Assembly: GCA_948938605.1 (NCBI GenBank)
Contig: CARAIG010000029.1
Location: forward strand, 1-10,126
DNA length: 10,126 bases
Reading direction: 5' to 3'
From: an uncultured Eubacteriales bacterium
Lineage (GTDB): Bacteria > Bacillota > Clostridia > Christensenellales > CAG-314
Under the pieces are notes generated by a model, which was not told the DNA's origin, did not search any database, and worked only from the letters and a program-made list of their open reading frames with translations. Below, piece after piece: positions 4,529-10,126 of the stretch (positions are counted from its first letter, which is position 1; the number at the start of each line of letters is the position of its first letter). The position numbers and the translations under genes were made by a program.

Positions 4529-5917
4529 ATGGCAGAACTTACTATGGACAAATTAGTTAATCTGGCAAAAGGCAGGGGATTTGTTTTTTCAGGAAGCGAA
4601 ATTTACGGCGGGCTGTCCAATTCGTGGGATTACGGTCCCTTGGGAGTGGAACTTAAAAACAACATCAAACAAGTGTGGTACCGCAAGTTCGTAAAGGAAC
4701 ATCCGCTAAACGTCGGACTGGATTCCGCAATTATTATGAACCCTAAAACGTGGGAAGCGACAGGCCATCTTGCGGGATTTTCCGACCCGTTAATGGACTG
4801 CAAAAGCTGCAAAACGCGCTACCGCGCCGACAACTTAATTGAAGAATACCAAGCAAAGCACAATTTGGAAAACACCGTTGCAAGTATGTCGGACGAAGAT
4901 ATGTCCAAATACATTGCCGAGCACAAAATACACTGCCCCGTTTGCGGCAAGTGCGACTTTACGCCCATTCGCAAATTCAACCTTATGTTTAAGACGTTTA
5001 TCGGCGTTACGGAAAATTCGACATCTACCGTATTTTTACGTCCCGAAACTGCACAAGGCATATTTGTAAACTTTAAAAATATTTGCCGCACAACCCGTAA
5101 AAAAGTTCCGTTCGGCGTGGGACAAATAGGTAAAGCGTTCCGCAACGAAATTACCCCCGGCAACTTTATTTTCCGCCAAAGGGAATTCGAACAGATGGAA
5201 ATGGAATTTTTCTGCAAGCCGGGTACCGACCTCGAATGGTTTAACTACTGGAAAAATTTTTGCAAACAATGGTTGCTTGACCTTGGTATGAAGGAAGAAA
5301 ATTTACGCCTAAGAGACCACGACCAAGACGAACTGTGTTTTTACAGTAAGGCTACAACCGACTTCGAAGTTAAATTCCCGTTCGGTTGGGGCGAACTGTG
5401 GGGAATTGCCGACAGGACGGACTACGACTTAACCCGTCACCAAGAAACGTCGGGGCAACCGCTTGACTACACCGATCCCGTAACTAACGAAAAGTACATA
5501 CCTTACGTTATCGAACCGAGTTTAGGCGTAGACAGAGCCTTCCTTGCATTTTTAAGCAACGCTTACGACGAAGAAGTCGTCGGCGAAAACGACACCCGCG
5601 TAGTACTTCACTTACACCCCGAACTTGCGCCCGTAAAAGCGTGCATACTTCCCTTGTCCAAAAAGTTGGGTGAAAGTGCAACCGCAATTTACAACGATTT
5701 ACTTAAAGAATTTACTTGCGACTACGACGAAGCGGGAAGCATAGGTAAACGCTACCGCCGTCAAGACGAAATAGGTACACCCTACTGCGTAACGGTAGAT
5801 TTCGACACCGAAGTCGACCACTGCGTAACAGTGCGCGACCGCGACACAATGCAACAGGAACGCGTACCCGTTGCCGAACTTAAAGAGTATTTGAAAAAGA
5901 AAATATTTATTTACTAA
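4529..5917 (+). CDS. glyS: Glycyl-tRNA synthetase, dimeric class II type
   Basis: This cytosolic enzyme charges tRNA-Gly with glycine using ATP. At 462 residues it is the single-chain, homodimeric type, unlike the two-subunit GlyQ/GlyS enzyme. Class II landmarks include WDYGPLG (33-39), RPETAQG (171-177), motif 2 around FRNEITPGNFIFRQREFEQ (204-222), the glycine-pocket segment GWGELWGIADRTDYD (286-300) and motif 3 in EPSLGVDR (329-336). An insertion at about 91-142 carries C91-x2-C94 and C136-x2-C139, a possible zinc site. Residues from about 365 to the end form the anticodon-binding domain. The ATG at 4529 has AGGAG ten bases upstream. It has its own promoter and terminator and is therefore monocistronic. 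Confidence 0.98.
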   Translation: MAELTMDKLVNLAKGRGFVFSGSEIYGGLSNSWDYGPLGVELKNNIKQVWYRKFVKEHPLNVGLDSAIIMNPKTWEATGHLAGFSDPLMDCKSCKTRYRADNLIEEYQAKHNLENTVASMSDEDMSKYIAEHKIHCPVCGKCDFTPIRKFNLMFKTFIGVTENSTSTVFLRPETAQGIFVNFKNICRTTRKKVPFGVGQIGKAFRNEITPGNFIFRQREFEQMEMEFFCKPGTDLEWFNYWKNFCKQWLLDLGMKEENLRLRDHDQDELCFYSKATTDFEVKFPFGWGELWGIADRTDYDLTRHQETSGQPLDYTDPVTNEKYIPYVIEPSLGVDRAFLAFLSNAYDEEVVGENDTRVVLHLHPELAPVKACILPLSKKLGESATAIYNDLLKEFTCDYDEAGSIGKRYRRQDEIGTPYCVTVDFDTEVDHCVTVRDRDTMQQERVPVAELKEYLKKKIFIY

Positions 5918-5929
5918 AACTGTATTATC

Positions 5930-5960
5930 AAAACGGCTGCCAAATCCGACAGCCGTTTTT
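5930..5960 (+). terminator. Rho-independent terminator after glyS
   Basis: AAAACGGCTG (5930-5939) and CAGCCGTTTT (5950-5959) form a perfect 10-bp stem with a 10-base loop, ending in a run of five T. It lies 12 bases beyond the glyS stop. Confidence 0.92.
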
Positions 5961-6076
5961 AGTTTAAATTTACGCCGTCAAATATAATTCAAATCAACCG
6001 AATTAACGTAAAAAAAATTATCATCGCGCACTTTTTACTTCGCAAATTTTTGCCTAAAAAGAAACTGTAATTTTTA

Positions 6077-6105
6077 TTGCAAAAAGTTTAAGTTTTTAGT
6101 ATAAT
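6077..6105 (+). promoter_or_regulatory. tex promoter
   Basis: -35 TTGCAA (6077-6082), a 17-base spacer and a consensus -10 TATAAT (6100-6105) precede tex. The -35 is the same sequence as in the BI-1 promoter. The predicted start near 6112 gives a leader of about 73 bases. Confidence 0.82.
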
Positions 6106-6113
6106 TAGTGCGT

Positions 6114-6139
6114 TCGGTTTTGCTGAAATGGCAATCCGA
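6114..6139 (+). other. Small hairpin at the 5' end of the tex leader
   Basis: TCGG (6114-6117) can pair with CCGA (6136-6139), and inside it TTGC (6120-6123) with GCAA (6131-6134), around a 7-base loop. It would sit almost at the 5' end of the transcript and could affect stability or initiation. The two short stems are weak evidence. Confidence 0.3.
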
Positions 6140-6184
6140 CATATTTTTACAAACATTTAAAATTGTAGGAGTATTGCATTTTTT

Positions 6185-8329
6185 ATGGATATCAATTTAA
6201 AAATTACCGAAGAATTAGACGTAGCAAAATGGCAAGTAGACGCCGCCGTTAACCTTATTGACGAAGGCAACACCATTCCCTTTATTTCCCGTTACCGCAA
6301 GGAAGCAACAGGTCAACTTAACGACGAACAGTTGCGCAAGTTGTTCGAACGCTTAACATACTTACGTAACCTGGAAGAAAAAAAGGAACAAGTACTTAAA
6401 AGTATAGACGAGCAAGGTTTACTTACCGACGAACTGCGTACTCAAATAGAAAATGCCGAAACGCAAGTGGCTGTCGACGACTTATATCGTCCGTACCGTC
6501 CCAAACGCCGTACGCGCGCCACTATCGCTAAGGAAAAGGGACTTGAAGGACTTGCAAATATTATTTTGTTGCAGGAAACGCAAGAAAAGCCCACCGAATT
6601 CGCCAAAGAATACGTTAACCCCGAAAAGGGCGTAAAAACCGTTAAGGAAGCATTGCAAGGCGCATTGGACATAATTGCGGAAATAATATCCGACAACGCC
6701 GACTACCGCAAAGCAATCCGCGACTTAACCTATCAGTTAGGCAAAATAAACTCCGTTGCAAAAAAGCCCGATGTTAAAACGGTATACGACAACTACTACC
6801 AATACGAAGAACAAATCAACAAAATTGCAGGTCACAGGGTATTGGCCGTCAACCGCGGCGAAGCGGAAAAAGTACTTACCGTAAAGGTTATTGCGCCCGT
6901 CGAACTTATATGCGATTATCTTACCCGTCACGTCATCACGCGTGACAACCCCAACACTTCGCCATTGTTAACGCTTGCGTTAACCGACAGTTACGAGCGT
7001 TTGATTGCCCCCAGCATCGATACCGAAATACGCAATATACTTACCGAAAAAGCCGAAGAAGGCGCCATTGCGGTATTCGGCAAAAACTTGGAACAACTGC
7101 TTATGCAACCGCCAATTGTAGGACAAGTGGTTTTGGGTTGGGACCCCGCTTTCCGTACAGGTTGCAAACTTGCCGTTGTAGACGCAACAGGCAAAGTGTT
7201 GGATACTACGGTTATTTATCCCACTGCTCCCACCAACGACGAAAAAATTGCAAAAGCAAAGTTAACGCTTCAAACATTAATTAAAAAATACAACATCACG
7301 TTAATATCGCTAGGTAACGGAACCGCTTCGCGCGAGAGCGAACAAGTAATTGTGGATATGTTGCACGAAACGGGCTTACCAGTTCAATACGTTATCGTAA
7401 ACGAAGCGGGCGCATCTGTATACTCGGCAAGTAAACTTGCTACCGAGGAATTCCCTAACTTCGACGTAGGTCAACGTAGCGCCGCAAGCATTGCAAGACG
7501 GCTTCAAGACCCGCTTGCCGAACTGGTTAAAATCGACCCCAAGTCCATCGGCGTAGGACAATACCAACACGATATGAACCAAAAGAAATTGGGCGAAACG
7601 TTAAACGGCGTAGTTGAAGACTGCGTAAATAAAGTAGGCGTAGACCTTAATACGGCGTCGGCACCGCTGCTTACTTACATTTCGGGCATTAACAGCGCAA
7701 TAGCTAAAAACATTGTAACTTACCGCGAACAAAACGGTAAATTCAAAAACCGCGAACAGCTGTTAAAAGTTGACAAACTCGGTGCAAAAGCCTACGAACA
7801 ATGCGCCGGATTTTTGCGTATTTCGGACGGAGACAATCCGTTAGACGCCACTAGCGTTCACCCCGAAAGTTACGAAGCAACGCAAAAATTAATGGAACTG
7901 CAACATATCGATTCCGCAAATATAGGTAACCTTGCAGGACTGTCGCGTTCCATTACGCACTACGACGAACTTGCCAAAAAGTTGGGCATAGGCGAACTTA
8001 CATTGCGGGATATCGTTGCCGAACTGGAAAAGCCCGCAAGAGACCCCCGCGACGAAATGCCCAAACCGATACTTAGAAGCGACGTTTTGGAAATGAAAGA
8101 CCTTAAAGAAGGTATGTTGCTTAAAGGTACTGTCCGTAACGTTATAGACTTCGGCGTGTTTGTAGACATAGGCGTACACCAAGACGGACTTGTACACGTA
8201 TCCCAATTGTCGTCCACAAAATTTGTAAAGCACCCCTTAGAAGTCGTAAAAGTCGGCGACGTAGTAGATGTTAAAGTACTAGGCGTCGACCTTGAAAAGA
8301 AACGTATTTCTCTTACAATGAAAATTTAA
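6185..8329 (+). CDS. tex: Tex-family RNA-binding transcription accessory protein
   Basis: Tex is a cytoplasmic nucleic-acid-binding protein related to eukaryotic Spt6, linked to transcription and RNA metabolism. The 714 residues show the family order. A helical Tex N-terminal region (1-200) includes PFISRYRKEATGQLNDEQLR (32-51) and YRPYRPKRRTRA (101-112). A YqgF/RNase H-like domain follows (from about 315, with LGWDPAFRTGCKLAVVD at 317-333). Helix-hairpin-helix repeats lie at about 485-545 (VGVDLNTASAPLL, then NGKFKNREQLLKV), and a C-terminal S1 RNA-binding domain occupies 638-712, ending in RISLTMKI. The protein stops directly after S1, without the low-complexity tail of some homologues. The ATG at 6185 has AGGAG 13 bases upstream, longer than usual, but no better in-frame start is closer. 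It is a single-gene unit. Confidence 0.97.
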   Translation: MDINLKITEELDVAKWQVDAAVNLIDEGNTIPFISRYRKEATGQLNDEQLRKLFERLTYLRNLEEKKEQVLKSIDEQGLLTDELRTQIENAETQVAVDDLYRPYRPKRRTRATIAKEKGLEGLANIILLQETQEKPTEFAKEYVNPEKGVKTVKEALQGALDIIAEIISDNADYRKAIRDLTYQLGKINSVAKKPDVKTVYDNYYQYEEQINKIAGHRVLAVNRGEAEKVLTVKVIAPVELICDYLTRHVITRDNPNTSPLLTLALTDSYERLIAPSIDTEIRNILTEKAEEGAIAVFGKNLEQLLMQPPIVGQVVLGWDPAFRTGCKLAVVDATGKVLDTTVIYPTAPTNDEKIAKAKLTLQTLIKKYNITLISLGNGTASRESEQVIVDMLHETGLPVQYVIVNEAGASVYSASKLATEEFPNFDVGQRSAASIARRLQDPLAELVKIDPKSIGVGQYQHDMNQKKLGETLNGVVEDCVNKVGVDLNTASAPLLTYISGINSAIAKNIVTYREQNGKFKNREQLLKVDKLGAKAYEQCAGFLRISDGDNPLDATSVHPESYEATQKLMELQHIDSANIGNLAGLSRSITHYDELAKKLGIGELTLRDIVAELEKPARDPRDEMPKPILRSDVLEMKDLKEGMLLKGTVRNVIDFGVFVDIGVHQDGLVHVSQLSSTKFVKHPLEVVKVGDVVDVKVLGVDLEKKRISLTMKI

Positions 8330-8349
8330 ACCACTTAAACGCAAATGCC

Positions 8350-8383
8350 AATTGCCGAGATAATTCTCGGCAATTTTTTATTT
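8350..8383 (+). terminator. Rho-independent terminator after tex
   Basis: AATTGCCGAGA (8350-8360) and TCTCGGCAATT (8365-8375) form a perfect 11-bp stem with a 4-base TAAT loop, followed by TTTTATTT. It is 20 bases beyond the tex stop. Confidence 0.93.
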
Positions 8384-8460
8384 CAAAAGTCACAATTGCA
8401 GTGATGTTAATTCAATTCGATATGCAACAGTTCGCCCGCCCTACGATTGTAATTAACCGA

Positions 8461-8473
8461 GCGTGTAACACGC
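8461..8473. repeat. 13-bp inverted repeat between convergent terminators
   Basis: GCGTGT-A-ACACGC is a perfect 6-1-6 inverted repeat, abutting the T tract of the minus-strand terminator at 8474-8495. It might be a binding site or a second small hairpin. No further role is visible. Confidence 0.35.
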
Positions 8474-8495
8474 AAAAAGGGCGCAAGATGCGCCC
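8474..8495 (-). terminator. Rho-independent terminator of the nucleoside kinase gene
   Basis: On the minus strand GGGCGCA (8495-8489) pairs with TGCGCCC (8485-8479) across a 3-base TCT loop and is followed by TTTTT (8478-8474). It lies 16 bases beyond the kinase stop. Confidence 0.92.
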
Positions 8496-8511
8496 CTGTT
8501 TGCTCTCAAAA

Positions 8512-10126
8512 TTATTCGTCCACTTCCGAAAAACACGACCCCCCGATAAATTCGCGCAAGAGCGAATTGCAAGGAACCCACTTTTCGTCCAGTTCCTTAA
8601 AGTATTTAAGGAATTTAATCAGTCTGTTTGCAGTAATGTAATGAGGGCTGTCCGACTTGACTTCCTGCAATGCAGGCAAAGCGTATTTTTTAAGTACGCA
8701 CAATTCGTAAGTCAAAGCGGAATTGAAAACGTAATTGCAACCTTCTTGGTAAGGATAAATCCACTTAAACTCGCCGCGGCGTACACTCGGCCACATTTCC
8801 AGCGTTCTTTCGGCAGATGCTCCGCGGTACTTTTTGTCACGTACAATCCTGCGCAACAAACGTATATCTGTATAACTGATCGGGTTGTGGTAATCGATGT
8901 TGATTTGGAATTGCGGAGCAATATATATTTTGTACTTTTGGTGCATAGGTATACTGCTGGACAATTCGTCGTTGAGCGCGTGTATTCCTTCAATTATAAT
9001 AGGCGTATTGGAAGGGATTTTTATGCGTTCGCCATTTCCTGCGCGCCCCGCCCCAAATTGGTAATTAGGCAGTTCGACTTCTTCGCCGTCTATTAACGCT
9101 TGCATATGCTCGTTAAATAACGCTACGTCCAAAGCATTTATATCTTCGAAGTCGGGTTCGCCGAATTCATCAAGCGGAATGTCCTTTTGGTCCTTGTAAT
9201 ACATATCCAACGAAATACGCAGCGGATTGATACCTCTGGACATAAGTTCTATTTTAAGCCTGTTCGAAAACGTTGTTTTGCCCGAACTTGACGGACCTGC
9301 AATGCAAATAAGACGGATATTTTCGATATCGGCAGCAATAAGTCCGCCCAATTCGTGCAACATTCCGTTGTGTAACGTTTCATTCATATTAATGAAATCT
9401 ACGGCGCTGCTGCTTTCGACGTGTTTATTCATCTTGGCAATCATATCGGCGTTGCACAACTTTGCCCATTTATGCGCGCGCTGCAATACGCGTGCAAAAG
9501 TCGGTTCGTCCTTAAACGCGGGAATTTGCCCCTTGGCTTCGTGTCGCGGATACTGTACGATAAAATGACCGTCATACATAAACATATTAAAATACTTCAA
9601 ATATCCCGTAGACGGCGTCATATAACCGTACATATAGTTGAGATAGTCGCCGCACTTATAAAAGTGACATATTTTGTCGGGACGGTACACCAATGTTTCC
9701 GCTTTGTCGGTTTGACCTTGACTTAAAAAATATTCTTTCGCTTCTTCCTTGGACAAAACCGTCTTTTCAAACGGAATATCCGCTTCCACAAGACGTCTCA
9801 TTTCGGCGCTTACGGCATTAAGCATCTTTTTGTCCATAGGCACTTTGGGCGATATAACCGTTACCATAAGCGAACGCGAAATTGCATAGCTCAACTTTAC
9901 TTTGTAATCGGGATACAAATTGTGAAATGCCAAAACTATTAAATAACGTATACTGGTTTCGTACACTTTTACGGCGTCGGTCGAATTTAAAGTCAACGGT
10001 TCTACCGTAGCGTCGTAACACAATTCATACGTTAACTCTCTCAAACGGTTATTAACTTTTACCGCCATATATTGCTTGTCGTCATCCTTTAACAAACTTA
10101 AAACGGGCGTTCTTTCGTCCAGTTGA
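8512..10126 (-). CDS. Nucleoside (uridine-type) kinase with ThrRS-like N-terminal region, 5' end missing
   Basis: This is probably a pyrimidine nucleoside kinase, phosphorylating uridine/cytidine with a nucleoside triphosphate in salvage. The frame is open through the window edge (upstream residues read QLDERTPVLSL), so the true start lies outside; the first in-window start, TTG at 10095, is unlikely to be real. Counting from that TTG, residues 10-30 resemble a TGS-type fold, and about 55-240 resemble the extra domain of threonyl-tRNA synthetase (HFYKCGDYLNYMYG at 144-157). The kinase domain starts at about 260 with P-loop GPSSSGKT (267-274), LDMYYKD (296-302) and the core strand PIIIEGIHALND (365-376). 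Such two-part kinases are common in clostridia and some other bacteria. The histidine motif of true ThrRS editing sites is not evident, so the N-terminal part may serve in binding rather than catalysis. It converges on tex. Confidence 0.93.
   Translation of the reverse strand, partial: QLDERTPVLSLLKDDDKQYMAVKVNNRLRELTYELCYDATVEPLTLNSTDAVKVYETSIRYLIVLAFHNLYPDYKVKLSYAISRSLMVTVISPKVPMDKKMLNAVSAEMRRLVEADIPFEKTVLSKEEAKEYFLSQGQTDKAETLVYRPDKICHFYKCGDYLNYMYGYMTPSTGYLKYFNMFMYDGHFIVQYPRHEAKGQIPAFKDEPTFARVLQRAHKWAKLCNADMIAKMNKHVESSSAVDFINMNETLHNGMLHELGGLIAADIENIRLICIAGPSSSGKTTFSNRLKIELMSRGINPLRISLDMYYKDQKDIPLDEFGEPDFEDINALDVALFNEHMQALIDGEEVELPNYQFGAGRAGNGERIKIPSNTPIIIEGIHALNDELSSSIPMHQKYKIYIAPQFQINIDYHNPISYTDIRLLRRIVRDKKYRGASAERTLEMWPSVRRGEFKWIYPYQEGCNYVFNSALTYELCVLKKYALPALQEVKSDSPHYITANRLIKFLKYFKELDEKWVPCNSLLREFIGGSCFSEVDE

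Noticed and set aside
8401..9096. 231-residue plus-strand open frame
   Set aside because: It lies mostly antisense to the nucleoside kinase C-terminus and starts between two terminators without a ribosome-binding site. Its composition is that of a reverse-strand shadow, with no recognisable domain.
1..10126. CRISPR arrays, tRNA/rRNA genes, insertion sequences, prophage or defence genes
   Set aside because: I saw no regularly spaced repeats, cloverleaf-type sequence, transposase or integrase motifs, or paired terminal inverted repeats with target duplications.

Overview
The window looks like chromosomal DNA from a spore-forming, Clostridia-type member of the Bacillota, probably a metagenome-assembled contig. 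The evidence is a clear SpoIIID, a PerR/rubredoxin/reverse-rubrerythrin oxidative-stress set typical of anaerobes, a dimeric (bacillus/eukaryote-type) glycyl-tRNA synthetase, a clostridial two-part nucleoside kinase, sigma-A-like promoters (TTGACA/TATAAT type) and AT-rich intergenic DNA. The exact lineage cannot be read from this sequence. I see no phage, plasmid, IS, CRISPR or defence genes, no tRNA or rRNA, and no gene-free stretch over 300 bases.

Positions 1-21 are not genomic. They match the 3' end of the Illumina TruSeq read-1 adapter, so the contig begins at a library-fragment end. The first gene, a reverse rubrerythrin on the minus strand, is cut there, and its apparent stop codon is partly adapter.

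Layout. (1) 22-912, minus strand: perR, then a 37-residue free-standing rubredoxin (376-489, easily missed), then the truncated reverse rubrerythrin. These form a peroxide-sensing regulator with a probable electron carrier and a peroxide-reducing enzyme. (2) 1060-1788, minus: a TtcA-family tRNA-thiolation enzyme. (3) 1938-2186, plus: spoIIID, the mother-cell sporulation regulator, followed by a strong terminator that may also serve the converging gene. (4) 2440-4232, minus: a two-gene unit of a BI-1/YccA-family membrane protein and a DUF2804 protein, with only a few bases between them. (5) 4529-8329, plus: glycyl-tRNA synthetase and the RNA-binding transcription accessory protein Tex, each with its own promoter and terminator. 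(6) 8512-10126, minus: a nucleoside (uridine-type) kinase whose 5' end runs off the window.

The gene content is mostly ordinary housekeeping, stress and sporulation. The less ordinary points are the adapter-made false stop, the tiny rubredoxin paralogous to the adjacent enzyme's own rubredoxin domain, two neighbouring minus-strand genes (perR and ttcA-like) whose promoters place the start codon at or next to +1 (candidate leaderless mRNAs), a perfect 7-1-7 inverted repeat in the BI-1/glyS divergent region, and a possible dispersed repeat at 2300-2440. I found no convincing undescribed multi-gene system.
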